Assembly: GCA_023653785.1 (NCBI GenBank)
Contig: JAMKCH010012567.1
Location: 1 to 64,000, forward strand
From: Ophioderma brevispina
Lineage: Eukaryota; Echinodermata; Ophiuroidea; Amphilepidida; Ophiodermatidae
Direction of reading: 5' to 3'
DNA: 64,000 nucleotides
Part shown: positions 13,230 to 24,334 of the stretch, piece after piece
How positions within the stretch are numbered: position 1 is the stretch's first letter
Layout: each line of letters starts with the position of its first letter
The notes under the pieces: generated by a model
What the model was told of the DNA's origin: nothing
What the model saw: only the letters and a program-made list of their open reading frames with translations
Database searches by the model: none
Position numbers and translations under genes: made by a program

Positions 13230-14020
13230 TGAGTGTTCTTTTTTTCATGAGAGAGGGGTCAAAATCTCGGGTATGGAGTGGGGGGAGGGGGGGTCATACT
13301 CCATATGTATACGCCCCCTCTCAGTATTACAATGCAACATCAAACTGTTATTATTTTAGGAGCTGTTTATTCCGTTTTTGTCAAACGGCCAAAATTAAAA
13401 TCAATTTTGTATCGTGTAAATATATACGAGGGGGGACATATGGAATTCTTTTTTCCCGCGGGGTGGGGGCACTCATCAACTTTTTTTAAGGTAGGGGGAT
13501 GTTGCGGGGGGGCCGCGATTTTCCGAACTTGGGGTACTTGTGAACTGATTTTGTCTCCGAAAGTAGGGGCTTGGAAACTGAAATTATGGAGAAATTGCAG
13601 GCCTTGGAGCGAAAGTTGGCAAAATTCATGCTTCTGGATGCAAAAGATTTCTGAAAGGGGACCTTAAGAACTACTGAATTATGCTTCCACTAGGGGCCAG
13701 GGTTTTGGGAACTGCTAGGGAGACTCTAAATGTCAACCGGTAGAAAGACTGGAAAAAAAAGAGTGAAATGGAGGCCCAGGGAATGGAGGACACCCTGTTT
13801 GATTGGAAAAATTTCTCCCTTAATGAGTGGAAGAGTGAAATATTATCAACTTTCACTCCTTTCAGAGTGTGTTTTCCACTCAAAATGTGTTGTCAATCAT
13901 TTACCGTCCCTGAAAGAGTGGAATTCACTCTTTAAACATTTGTTGAGATTACCCGTACCTCTTGCCAATGTCATCCCCCCCCCCCCCGGTCCAAATCTTC
14001 TGTTTTTAACATAATGTTTT
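13230..14020. repeat. G-rich interspersed region with short palindromes
   Basis: Multiple GGGG blocks (13277-13296, 13429-13437, 13457-13468, 13490-13515), then an 11-bp C run at 13977-13987. Around 13815-13935 the word GAGTG/CACTC recurs as inverted pairs, including the near-palindrome AAAGAGTGGAATTCACTCTT. The open frame at 13278-13667 is Gly/Trp/Lys-rich and shows no domain; I do not call it a gene. Confidence 0.45.
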
Positions 14021-14620
14021 CTTTGCCCGAAGGGTAGTATATTGTTTTCCCACCAAGACCTATGGTTCAAAATGCATTAATAATGCCATTATGCCTGAAC
14101 TTAACCTTGTCACTGTGAAAATAGTTGGAAATTGGACAGAATTATACGAATAGCTTGACATTATACTAAAATATTGACCAATGTTTGGAAAATATTGGCC
14201 AAACACAAATTAAACAAAACAAAACAACAAACAGCACATTGATTTTTTTTTTGGGGGGGGGGACTAATTCAAACATGAAACTGAATGAAAAAAGTTTGAA
14301 AATAACTGGAAAACCTATGTGGGGTGATAGCGAACATTGATTAGTATTTTAGTAATTTTTGTAAAACATGTTATCATTTACAATAATAGCAACACCACGA
14401 ATATTTCAACACCACTTGCATGTTTACAATGACAAAAGGTGATTGTCCTTGGTCAGGTGAATTGCCAACATACATCCATAGCGGGGGGGGAGGGGGCACA
14501 TTCCCCAGGGCCGCAACCTCGGGGGGGGGGGGCACTAAAATTACATTGGGGAAAAAATAACATTGCCCAAAAAGAAAACAAAGAATGCCCTTGTGATTGT
14601 TGTCACAGTCAGTGACTAAG
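14021..14620. other. Gene-free stretch with poly-G runs
   Basis: Poly-G runs lie at about 14253-14262, 14482-14489 and 14521-14532. No coding signal. Confidence 0.4.
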
Positions 14621-14635
14621 CTGATAGTTCAGTGC

Positions 14636-15112
14636 GCAAGAAATGAGAAACTGAGAGCTCTCCGAAGGCACTCGAACATACTAAAACTGCCAGAGCTACT
14701 GGGGGCTTGCCCCCTGTACTCCCACACGAGAGTATAGATCATTTTCTTTCTGATATGAGATAACTTAGAGCTCTCCAAAGGCCTCAAACATGCAAAAACC
14801 TGACAGAGCTTCCAGGGGCTCCACCCCTGGCCCCTGACCTCCGCCAGGGGCAGTAATAGTTCATATGCTTCATGATACAGAGATAACTTTGAGAGATCTA
14901 CTCTGGAAGTCACTCAACATGCTAAAACTAAAACCGAATTGCAACAGTTTCTGGGCGCTCGGCCCCCTGGACCTCCGGCAGGGGCAAGTATAATTCATCG
15001 CTTCGAGATAATGAGATATTCTGAGAGCTCTCCGAAGGCACTCAAACAATGCTAAATCCTGCGAGCTTCTGGGGCTCCGCCCCTAGACACCCGCAAGGTG
15101 CTTTGCCTTGGC
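14636..15112. repeat. Four-copy ~122-bp satellite
   Basis: Four tandem units start near 14640, 14756, 14881 and 15003. Each carries GAGAGCTCTCCGAAGGCACTC or a close variant, then ACATGCTAAAAC, then a GC-rich hairpin such as CCAGGGGCTCCACCCCTGG, then GCCAGGGGCA. Units differ by substitutions and small indels. The minus-strand open frame inside it is a by-product. Confidence 0.75.
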
Positions 15113-15297
15113 CACCTTAGGGCCTCTGGTGGGTCCTCTGGATCCCCACCGTTATTGCTCACACTAGTGCTGGGGGGCACCACAGTAGCATCTTGAACCC
15201 GTGCATCCCCCACATCCACTAGCTATCCACTGCCACATAGTATTAATACACATGTTAGACCACAACTTTTTTACAGGCTCTGGGTAAACTGAGCCCG

Positions 15298-15376
15298 AAG
15301 GGACACTGGTGGCCTACTATTTTCATGATGGGCGCAACCCCTCAGAAAAATAGTAGGCCTACTTGATGTCACCAGG
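15298..15376. repeat. Hairpin with CCTACTATTTT arms
   Basis: ACTGGTGGCCTACTATTTTC on the left pairs with AAAATAGTAGGCC and GTCACCAG on the right; the loop is about 20 bp. The same CCTACTATTTTC / GAAAATAGTAGG arms occur in the much larger hairpin at 48740-48920, so both belong to one family. Confidence 0.55.
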
Positions 15377-15664
15377 GGCCATAGTTTTAATCTAGACAAT
15401 AAAAAAAGCCATTATATGTTTCATATACTTCATTAATAATTAAATTTCCATAATTTTCATTATCAATACGCATGCAAGGTTGTCCTTTTAACAACACGAT
15501 GTACAGAACCCTCAATTACTTTACGTTTGTATATAAGTACCTCACACAGTGCCAATGTTTATAAAGCTTTACAAATGTGCATGTCATTTGAAAAATCTTG
15601 AGAGCGCACTATGTTTCAAATGGCTGCACGCTTTTGACCCCATGCAAATTGTCCCCCTTTTATT

Positions 15665-16006
15665 TTAAAGGTGCGTGTTCCGATCGTCTTTGGGGTCCCC
15701 CCTGATTTTCCCGAAGTAGTATCGATTTGATATCAGAACGAAAGGCTGTATTTTTCTCATTGCCATCCTGAATTTTAGGAGCCCCAAATCCATTTCATTC
15801 CCAAGATATAAACAAAAACCGCCATTTTAGTGGTTAACCATCAATAATTATTAGCACAGTAATTGAATAGGGCTTTGCAACTGCATTATTGCGTCTATCC
15901 ATCAAAACTGCAAGGTTGTTTCCCACGGTACTTTATGGGGTTTATAAGCAAGTGCCAGGCTCTCATAGAGTCGAGACACATACACATAAATCGAACAACA
16001 CCTTAA
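15665..16006 (+). mobile_element. TTAA-flanked MITE (family A), copy 2
   Basis: Starts TTAAAGGTGCGTGTTCCGAT and ends ATCGAACAACACCTTAA. It carries the family landmarks GAAGTAGTATCGAT, GTGGTTAACCATCAATAAT, GTTTCCCACGGTACTTTA and GTGCCAGGCTCTCATA, in the same orientation as the other three copies. The right terminal repeat has lost a few bases. Non-coding. Confidence 0.8.
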
Positions 16007-16847
16007 GAGCAATTTTAAGCAATGGCGACACATTTTGGAAACAAGTGATATGAGTAGGGAACATGCAAGAACCTATTACCGCCGCAAAAATCAAGAAAAA
16101 TCCATTGCGGAATCTTGCCATATAGTGCCTACAAGGTCATAATTTTGTATGTTTATGAGCGCCCTCTATATGCTTATTTCCCTATAAAGACAGTAAACAA
16201 CTAGAAATTTCATGAAAATCCATAATTGCCCACAATGAAATTGCACAAATTCACACAAGCAGGTATTAGTGGCATAAATACTTCCAACTCAGTTGTCAAA
16301 AGGTGTTGTCTTTGATATTTTTTTTTGGTTTTATTCTCGTTTGTCATAATAACACTATACTTTCAAATGCTTTGGCGTGTCTCTTTATCGACCCTCAACC
16401 CAATGTGTTATTATGTGTCCATCGCGTTACGTATAACATCAACACAAAAGGCATGACTATTTTTTGAAATTTTAATTACAACATGTATGACCACCGTGAT
16501 TAAAAAGGACAATTAAAATATTTGTAAAACCATTTATTCTTCTTTTTGAATTTTATATCACATATTTCATATGTACCAGACATGCACATCCAGATTTGGT
16601 GAACAGTGTTATAATTAACAGAAACTAAAACCGCATGATTACCTGCTGTTTGTAAACAAAATTCCAGATCTTGAATTTAGTAAAACATAGTATCCTATAG
16701 TACCTGCTTATACTTCATATCAAAATGAAAAAAATACATTTTATCTCAAACTTTGGAATAGTAGCATTTAGGTGACTATCTTAATTTTTGTTAACTATTT
16801 TTAATTAAAATTCTCTGAGTCAGACTTTAAACCCCACATACCACAAG
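16007..16847. other. Gene-free AT-rich stretch
   Basis: No gene or repeat boundary recognised. The right edge abuts the LINE remnant, so the last ~100 bp may be unrecognised LINE sequence. Confidence 0.35.
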
Positions 16848-17515
16848 CTTTATGGAGGGCAGAAACATTAGCATAACACTGGCACCATTGTTGGCTTATT
16901 GAGATTTGCGACTCTAATATCCCTGGTTCCCATTTAATTCTTGAAGTTGAAAAAGCCTTTCAACAGTCTTGAGCATGGCTATCATTTTGAGGTTTTAAAA
17001 CATTTTAATGTTGGTGAAAATTTAAATCAGTGGATAAAAAGACCCTCTACTCTACTAGCTATATCATCAACAATAGATTCCTCGATAAGATACTATTCCA
17101 ATGTCTTGTGGTATTTTCCAGGGATGTCCCATATCACCCTTACTTTTTTTGTGCAATTGAGATTCTTGCCATCTCTATTTGAATTAAGATTGCAGAGGAA
17201 GAGAAGGTTAGTATGGTCATAGATGACACCACATTTTTTTACATGGTGACTTAGTTTCATTTCAGAACTTGTTTGATGCTTTCAATTACTTAGCTACTAT
17301 TTCAGGTTGTAAAGTGAATTTGCCTAAGGTGGTTCACATTGATAGCCTTAAGAGGAGCCAGTTCAGGCCTTTCCAGGCTGATGGACTAAATTGAAAGGTT
17401 AACACCTTCAAGACTTTGGGTATTCCCTTTTCTTTGAATACGATTGAAGGGCTTGATCTTTACGAGCTTTTCCAAACTTGGTCACCTTGAGCAGATTCTT
17501 AAATGATGGTAGGAA
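16848..17515 (+). pseudogene. L1/Tx1-like LINE ORF2 fragment: reverse transcriptase core
   Basis: Conceptual translation across several frameshifts follows the order of a non-LTR reverse transcriptase. An MEGRNIS segment lies near 16851 (RT palm approach), then EVEKAFNSLEHGYHFEVLKH near 16945-17005 (the D/E-x-EKAF-S block), a CCAGGGATGTCCC stretch matching the RGCPLSP block near 17119, and VIDDTTFF near 17217-17240 in place of the usual (Y/F)ADD catalytic box. It continues to SGCKVNLPK (about 17304) and FKTLGIPFS (about 17410). The enzyme would copy LINE RNA at a nicked target. The copy is dead: frameshifts, stop codons, altered catalytic box. The continuation is displaced to 18105. Confidence 0.75.
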
Positions 17516-18104
17516 CTCCTTAAAGCAATAACAGCACATTGTTTTGAAGAGAGCCCCAATTTTCCGGATATTTTGAGAATTTTGAACAGTTGCATTGGTA
17601 ATTGAATTGTAAACAATATCTGTGAATGGTAATGTAGAGCTTAGAACTTTCTATCTATTTGCCTCAAAAGAAGGAATTTTGTAATTAAAATAATTAATAT
17701 CGGAAATCGCCGATAATACTTCAACGCTGCTGGAAACGTCCTTTCATATGAAATAGCCAGGAAATTGCGCCATGTACATAACGGGGGGGGGGGGGGGGGG
17801 GTGGCTAAACGCTCATCCATTCTTGTTCCGTCAATTCAGCAATCAGTTAGAGATCATTTTTCGTAGAGGTCACAACAATTTCAACAATGGACGGACATAA
17901 ATTTGGCGTTTCCAGTTCCACCATTCAATCAGGGATCTCGATTCTGATTGCAAAGTTGCTTCTTATGACAAATATGCATTTTTATAGCATTAGCACTCGC
18001 AGGTATAGTTTACTAGATAATTACCAACACAACTCTGCAAAAATCTCAAATTTGGAAAATTGAGGGCGCTCTTCAAAATGTGCTGTTATTGCTTTAATAA
18101 TCAG
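17516..18104. other. Sequence separating two LINE segments
   Basis: The LINE reading stops near 17515 and resumes near 18105. The intervening ~590 bp has no recognised LINE similarity and contains a run of about 20 G at 17783-17802. It may be an insertion, or LINE sequence too decayed to read. No clear target duplication is visible. Confidence 0.35.
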
Positions 18105-18262
18105 GAAAATTATGATATAAAGTCTCTCTTGTTTCCCCAATTGCTCAACTTATTTTCAGTTCTACATGTGTCCCTAATCCCAAGACTGTTTTTCAAGAAG
18201 CTGAACACATTGTTTTTAAAATTCATGCAAAATGGAGGGAATGATTGTGTCAAAAGGGGTTC
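18105..18262 (+). pseudogene. LINE ORF2 fragment, downstream of the RT (thumb region)
   Basis: One open frame reads KSLLFPQLLNLFSVLHV, then IPRLFFKKLNTLFLKF, then NGGNDCVKR. This is the pattern following the polymerase core in L1/Tx1-like ORF2 proteins (hydrophobic 'lip...LF..LN.L...F.W.GG...R'). It lies on the same strand as the RT block at 16848-17515 and in the expected order, so both are probably one LINE copy. Assignment is from motif order, not from a database search. Confidence 0.6.
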
Positions 18263-18794
18263 AACTCCCCCAACACACACACATGCGCACGCGCCACTCC
18301 CAAGACCGCCTATGGCACGCCACATCTGCGAGCCTGGCCCAGCCAGGCATTTTCTGCCCATATTTGTGTTCAGTTGATAATGCAATCGCATCACAAGGGA
18401 CTTAGACTGCATTTTCTCTTCTCTGTGCTGTGGTATTTTGTAGCCTCTGGGAGCACTGGGAAACACAAAAACAACCCATCTCATAGACCTTTGAAAGAAT
18501 TCACAAAAAGGATGACTATTAATTTTTTTTACATCACAAGGTGTAATTGTGTGTGCATGACTATTAATCGGACACAGTTCAGCCAAGACAAAAACAGTTG
18601 CATTAACCCCCTGGACACTACTGCCTATGATACAACTTCTCCAATTGGTTCAATATAGGACACATCATGAGATGGCCCTCTGAGTAACCTATCAAAATAA
18701 TCCTGCTATATAATACAAATATTGACTGCTATGAGGGGCATGGTTGAAACTATAGGCCCAAGGTGATCTCGAAACCATACTATGCACCGTAATC
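18263..18794. other. Gene-free stretch
   Basis: Begins with a short (CA)n/GC-rich tract (18275-18300). The 158-codon minus-strand frame at 18110-18586 overlaps the LINE remnant antisense and has no domain, so it is not called. The tail near 18640-18720 (ATGAGATGG...GAGTAACC.ATCAAAATA) resembles 21740-21770, hinting at a dispersed repeat. Confidence 0.35.
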
Positions 18795-18925
18795 GGTGTC
18801 AATTATAATCCTCGAATATCTTCACGGTGTATTTTACCTGCCGCTTGGTATTAGCCCTATGAGCTGCATCTCTGATTCCTTCAGATCTTCATATACAAGC
18901 TCAAAGCAGGAATACCTGATGCTGC
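18795..18925 (-). pseudogene. Recombinase-like fragment with NTKRQ motif (copy 1)
   Basis: The minus strand reads AAHRANTKRQVKYTVKIFED with a stop two codons later. It resembles KNTKRQIKYAVKILSDY at 20488-20540 on the plus strand. This N-terminal 'ANTKR...K....F' pattern is known in proteins carrying DUF3504/Crypton-type tyrosine-recombinase domains, some host-domesticated. That family name is my inference from a short motif. Upstream of the motif the frame is broken. No catalytic recombinase domain is seen in either fragment. Confidence 0.3.
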
Positions 18926-19088
18926 GATTTAGCCATTTCTTTGATCTTGTTTGTATCAGGACTTACGCTACATCATGCTCAGCACAGTAGCGGAGAACAC
19001 AATGCGATGGTCTGATTATATTCACTCTACACCAGCTTCATATGTACACTCAATTACGGATGAATAGTTCATCGGCAGTCTTTTACGT

Positions 19089-19137
19089 GGGAAGAGGTGT
19101 CCCGGCATAGTTGACTAGAACTATGCCCGCTCTTCCC
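19089..19137. repeat. Hairpin around GGCATAGTT/AACTATGCC
   Basis: GGGAAGAG at 19089-19096, then GGCATAGTT GACTAG AACTATGCC, then CTCTTCCC at 19130-19137. The inner stem is perfect over 9 bp and the outer over 8. Possibly a remnant of a foldback MITE. Confidence 0.5.
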
Positions 19138-20406
19138 GGGCAGAGTTCATTTTTGTTCACTTCTTGAAGCTAGTGATTTAATGCCTATTACACCAATCAG
19201 ATGGACAGGGATCTAATATGAGGTAAAATAATTCTGTATAACCATACCAAAAATTGTATCTATAAGAAATAAGGATAGATGGTTTTTCCATGGAAGGGTC
19301 GTATTCTTAGCTATACGGATCCTGGCGGTTTCCATCACCCATTGAATTGAGGCCTAGTCACATACTTTGCAGAGTACATGGTACCATCAGCAGGTGAGGG
19401 TGAAATTGGAAATCAAAATGAAAACTTAAAGCAAAAATGCCAGGCTAATATCATCTCCCATTGCATTATGTATTAAAAGCATATCAGTGATTATCCAAAA
19501 GAGTCAAAATCTTTAATTTTTGCAGGAATAGCTAAACAGTGGAGCCTCGCCTGTAGAATTCTTCATAAGTTACTTTCCAAACTGACAATGGAATGAAAAT
19601 GGGCAGTGTTCAAAGATAGGAATCTCCATTCAATGACGTGTTGTATTAAGTGTCCGAACGGACAGTATGACTAAAACTTCAGATTTCGTCCTATTCGGTT
19701 GCTTCTGTCCTACATTTGCAGGGTATGTTGGATACCTGTACTTGTAACAAACATGCAAAAATCTGATTTTTGATTTTTTTGATTTTCTGAGTTAGAAAAT
19801 GACAGGATAGTGCAGTTAAGGGACCCTAGGGATATTTCAAGTAGCTGATTCTTGCAAAACCACAAATTTTCATCCCTGCCCTGCCCTGCCCGCCCCCACC
19901 GGTTATGCTACTGGTGCTTAGATGTTGCTAGCAGGCAAGTAGTGCCAAGGGGGGTTAATCTTCTACAAATATCACTCACAATCTGGCTCTGTGAAAGTGA
20001 AAAGCATTATTATCATACCAAATAAGACAGAAAAGACATCTAGATGCATTTAAAGAAAAAAATTAAACAATCATTCATTTGTATTATATAACTCATAAAT
20101 AGATTCTAGTCATTTTTAATTGGTTTATTGTGCATGTGACTATTTTCAATAGAGTTACCATATCTCAAGTGTCTACAAAATTAACAATTAACGCGTTGAT
20201 AGTTTTTACTATCATGATTGTGTTAAACTGCCATGCGGGTACGTAGGACGCGACAAAACAAAGTCTGATGAAGAGATTGTTAGCACGCAATTCGTAACTT
20301 TTATCACCCCGTTCGCACGACCTGTACAAAACGCCATAGCAATGTATGGAACTGTGCCAATTCGAACCAGGCTACGATGATGAAAAAGTTTTCCTTGCAC
20401 GATAAC
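19138..20406. other. Gene-free stretch
   Basis: No gene recognised. The last ~200 bp leads into the recombinase-like start at 20407 and could be its 5' region; no promoter element can be supported. A minus-strand open frame at 20212-20442 shows no domain. Confidence 0.3.
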
Positions 20407-20575
20407 ATGGCGTCCACTGAAGCAACTCCCCGATTTGCGCAAGAAAATGAATCAGATCTAGTGGATTTAAATGACGAGGCCGACTAAAAAAAACACAAAG
20501 CGTCAAATAAAATACGCTGTAAAGATTCTGTCAGACTATGCTGTAGCCACAGGGAGCAGCAGCCTGACTTATTTG
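20407..20575 (+). pseudogene. Recombinase-like N-terminal fragment with NTKRQ motif (copy 2)
   Basis: An ATG at 20407 in the context ACATGGCGTC opens 26 codons of acidic sequence (MASTEATPRFAQENESDLVD...) up to a TAA at 20485. The TAA lies at the edge of an eight-A run. Immediately after it, a shifted frame continues KNTKRQIKYAVKILSDYAVA. The stop is therefore probably a homopolymer frameshift rather than a real end. The best guess is the start of a Crypton/DUF3504-type protein, the same family as 18795-18925. Nothing beyond ~20575 is readable, so this is a partial, broken copy. Confidence 0.35.
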
Positions 20576-20869
20576 GGCTGCTTTTGAACTTATTACCGTT
20601 GGAGAAAAGATTGATGTCGGCGTTACATGTCATGATGTTGAAATTTTATAATCGGATTTTGAATTAAACTGGATTCTGGAACTTTGATTCTTTGAACCTT
20701 AACTCTACTTGAATGCCTTGAATGCCTGGAAAATACCACCTCGTAAATTATGGTCTACAAAAGATAAGTGCTTTTGTCTTGTTTTAAAAAATCATGCGAA
20801 CTGTAATTCTTTCATAGGCATAGGCCCTGTTAGATCAGGCCTAGGCGTAATATGATATAATTATTAAAT
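20576..20869. other. Gene-free stretch
   Basis: Short non-coding interval between the recombinase-like fragment and a palindromic MITE; nothing else recognised. Confidence 0.35.
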
Positions 20870-21050
20870 GACCAGAATCTATTGTACGAGTGATATTAAA
20901 ACAATATTAAACTGCCTTGTATCGTGGATGGTAAAAATACAACACTCGGTGAAAGATGGATTGAACAATCCATCTTTCACTTGTGTCATATTTTTACCCA
21001 TCACACTCATAGTCAGTTAATATTTGATACTGATACAATGATAGGTAACA
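20870..21050. mobile_element. Palindromic (foldback) MITE with a near-perfect central stem
   Basis: The centre is a strong hairpin. GTGAAAGATGGATTG at about 20950-20964 is followed almost at once by CAATCCATCTTTCAC. The arms extend outward through TGGTAAAAATA / TATTTTTACCCA and CAATATTAAACTG / CAGTTAATATTTG, then weaken near 20875 and 21045. Arms are roughly 75-85 bp. The minimal loop and long decaying arms fit a foldback MITE better than a microRNA precursor. Confidence 0.6.
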
Positions 21051-22200
21051 TAATACAACCTATCTTATTTAAAAAGGGCTTGTTGTATTTTGTAAAAATG
21101 ACATGGAGTCAACGCCACCATTGATTCCATCATAAGACATTTGTTTCTTTCATGATAGAATTAATTAATACTCAAATGGGTGCAGGGGTCCATTTCTTTC
21201 ATCTGCAAACACAGTTTTAGTACTGATTTCATAGATTAAGTTAAATTTATAACATGTATTTTCAGACACATGATGTATGCAATCTATGGTTGGTAGTTGT
21301 CCATACAATTTTTGGCAACATTTTGTCATGAATACAAAAATATATTTACCTTGTTATTTTTATTTAATTCATATTTATAAGAGTATGGTTTGTTTTTTTT
21401 TTTTTTTTTTGTTTTTTCTTTGTGAAGCCAGATAAACAACAATCAAGAGTCATGTTTATCATGCATCCCTGCAAAAAAAATGTTAAAGATCTATCAAATC
21501 TGTCTAGCTTCTGGGATTTAAGGACTTATTCCATCAATGAGTTAAGTGACCAAGTTTTTTTAAACAATGTATTACACACCATTATCGTGATACAAAAATT
21601 TTGTATTTTTAATGCAAAAATAGTTTATCACAATAAAGACTTTGTAAAGAGTAATTCAGCCATTAATAAATATACATGTAACTTGGAATGGGCATACATC
21701 CATTGATACCAATTCTCCGATGGGATCATGCAGACACAACATGAGATGGTACTTTAAGTAACCAATCAAAATAGTGGTTCCATATCTCTGTAAAACCATA
21801 CCACCATTCTTACAGTACATCAATCAATCTCTGATTTGCTCATTTACATGATATCAGGGGGGTGCTGGGTGTGTTGGGGTGGTGGGGGGGCAGTCACCCC
21901 AAAGTTTTTCAAAATAGAATGGGTTTTAAGCCATAATTGTTCAAAATTGTTTTTGTTTACCTAAATGATTTAACTGATAATGTTTCACCCCTCCCTTTAG
22001 ATTTTACTGAGCTGCCACCCCTGCATGAATTACCTCAAGGGACCAATCAAAAGTTGCATGATGCTGGTAGATACACTGATAGTGCCCAGGGTTAAGGAAG
22101 TTTGAAGAGAGAAAAATAGCCATTTCATTTTTGCACTAAATGGTATTGATGACCAGGTGTGTTAACCAATTACCTTGTTCGGCACCCATAGTTAAAGTAG
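21051..22200. other. Gene-free AT-rich stretch
   Basis: T-run at 21391-21410. A plus-strand open frame of 94 codons at 21422-21706 has no recognisable domain and AT-biased codons. A short G-rich block lies at 21857-21892. No exon supported. Confidence 0.35.
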
Positions 22201-22206
22201 TAGTAA

Positions 22207-22342
22207 AAACAAAAAAAAAAAAAAAAAACCATACTTTTTTTAAAAAAAAAAAAAAAAAACAAAAAAAAAAACAAAAAAAACAAAAAAAAAAAAAAAAAAA
22301 ACAAATCCCCCCAAAAAAAAAAAAAAAAAAAAAAAAAAAAAC
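22207..22342. repeat. A-rich low-complexity tract
   Basis: About 135 bp that is nearly all A, interrupted by single C or short C runs and one TTTTTTT. It gives spurious poly-Lys (plus) and poly-Phe (minus) frames. Such tracts are also assembly-error prone. Confidence 0.85.
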
Positions 22343-23223
22343 ATAACCAAAGTTTTTAAATCCGGTTTGTCCCCGTAAACGGGGGGTGGCCGGATTCACC
22401 TCACACTGGCAGCAACCGCCTTAACTCCTTCCTTCCACTTTCCCCCACTTCCATGCATACTCCATCCTCAAACAAAACCCTCCTACTCTCCTCCCCACTT
22501 GCTTCTTCCATGTCTTCTTTGACGTCACATCCTCTTTGACCTCCCACCTCAAAACTCAAAAGCCCTTAAGGCATGCTCGTCACCCATATCAACCACATTA
22601 GTGCAAAAATAAAAATGGGCACTTGTCAAATTCTTAATTAAATTTACATAGAGGCTGCAATACTTGTATATTGAATTATTTGAAACCACATAAAAACAAT
22701 TTAAAAACGAAATTAATATTTTAAAAATATTTGTGTTAAAAACATCATTGGGTTGCACTTTAAAGAACTTCCCATTGTGTCAAATGCCCAGAACCTTTAA
22801 GAAAACAAAAACAATGTTGGGGATTTTTCTTTACCACGGTTGGTTGTTTTTAATCCAAAATCTGTTCATTGTGCAAACTACTTGCTTGAAAAGATTGGAT
22901 CAAGTCAAAAAAAAAAAAAAATAGTGAAAATTTGATGCCCTACCAAAAAATGAAGTTGTTTTAACCGTTCTATCACACTTTCTGCAATTGTCTCCTGCTT
23001 GGGCTTCAAGCAGTCAGCTAAAGTCAACCAAATGTCAATGGTAGCAATAAATGGTATGATTGGACCCAAAACAATGCAACAGAAACAATTTTGATGTTAA
23101 TATACTCTGAAAATAGTCCAAAAATAATATATTAAAAGTCTCCCAAAATCAACCTAGTGGAAACATGTAGAAATAGGGGGCAACGTTGTACAGGGGTAAA
23201 AAATTAGAATTGTTCGAATTGAC
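22343..23223. other. Gene-free stretch
   Basis: C/T-rich at 22430-22550, then AT-rich. An A14 run lies at 22908-22921. No gene recognised. Confidence 0.35.
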
Positions 23224-23565
23224 TTAAAAGGTGCGTGTTCCGATCGTCTTGGGACAGCCCCTGATTTACCCGGAAGTAGTATCGATTTTGATATCAGATG
23301 AAAGGCTGTATTTTCTCACTGTCGTCCTGAAAGTTGCGCCCTCAAATCCATTTCTTCCCAAGTATGAACAAAAACTGCCGTTTTAGTGGTTAACCATCAA
23401 TATTAGGCACAGTAGTGAAAGGGCTTTGCAACATGCATTAGTGCGTCTACAATCAAAATCGCAAGTTGTTTCCCACGGTACTGCACAGCGTGTATGTTGC
23501 AAGTGCCAGGCTCTCATATCAAGTAGAGAACTCATATACACAAAATCGGGAACAAGCACCTTTAA
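23224..23565 (+). mobile_element. TTAA-flanked MITE (family A), copy 3
   Basis: Starts TTAAAAGGTGCGTGTTCCGA and ends CGGGAACAAGCACCTTTAA. Carries CCCGGAAGTAGTATCGAT, GTGGTTAACCATCAATATTA, GTTTCCCACGGTACTG and GTGCCAGGCTCTCATATCAA. Same orientation as the other copies. Non-coding. Confidence 0.85.
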
Positions 23566-23924
23566 TGAGGACCAATTTATTGGGGCTACTACTAAGGGTT
23601 AAACGAGAGAATCAATGATGCATAGGACCCACTTGTATGGTTGGAAATTGAATTATCTCTGGAGACACAATGCATGACGACACCTAAGACAAGTTATGGT
23701 TGGCAGACAGTTTTTGAACAAATAAGATATCAAGATGGACATAAATATGCTTGGCAAACTAGAAAATGTAGTGTAGTCACAATACTTGAGGGTCATATGA
23801 ACCGAGGTGCTCCTCTTCAATGGTGAACAAAATACATTCCTGTCATAATTTTTGAAATTACATAATGCCTCTTGAATCCAATTATAATCTAACCATTTTC
23901 AGAAAAAATCATATAATGCCCATT
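23566..23924. other. Gene-free stretch
   Basis: A 61-codon plus-strand frame at 23641-23826 has balanced composition but no recognisable family, so I do not call it a gene. Confidence 0.3.
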
Positions 23925-24312
23925 TAATTGGGAATGATCCTTAATTGGTAAATTGAGGAAAGCCTGTTTAATTGGTAAATGAAGAATAGACTTTAATAAT
24001 TAGTAAAAGAGGAATGTCCCTCTCATTGGTAAAGAAAGGAATGGCCCTTTAATTGGTAAATGGGAATGGCACCTTTAATTTTAAATAAATGTGCATTACT
24101 CCTTTCCAAGGTAAAATGATGGATGGGCTTTGGCAAATGGAGGAATAAGCCCTTTAATTGGTAACTGAGAATGGCCCTGAATGGCCCTTTAATGGTAAAA
24201 TAGAGGAATGACCCTTAAGTGGAGTAAATTGATTAATGGATTTTGAATTGGTAAATTGATGAATGGAATTGCCCTTTAAAAAGGTAAAATAATGGGGAAT
24301 GGCCTTCTAATA
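23925..24312. repeat. Minisatellite, ~28-30-bp unit (GGAATGGCCCTTTAATTGGTAA)
   Basis: About a dozen imperfect units built on GAATGRCCCTTTAATTGG followed by TAAATTGAG. Clear repeats sit near 23935, 24018, 24045, 24140, 24180, 24205 and 24290. Unit length varies by several bases. Non-coding. Confidence 0.75.
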
Positions 24313-24334
24313 GATACAAGGCGGTCACCCGCCT

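Noticed and set aside
18110..18586. Longest open frame in the window (158 codons, minus strand)
   Set aside because: It runs antisense to the LINE thumb remnant and a CA-rich tract, has no domain and no splice context; chance is the simplest explanation.
20335..20365. tRNA B-box-like GGTTCGAATTGG on the minus strand
   Set aside because: No A box or cloverleaf can be drawn at the expected distance.
20925..21002. Candidate microRNA precursor
   Set aside because: The loop is only a few bases and the arms extend far beyond a precursor; a foldback MITE explains it better.
22136..22399. Poly-Lys / poly-Phe frames
   Set aside because: Produced by the A-rich tract at 22207-22342.
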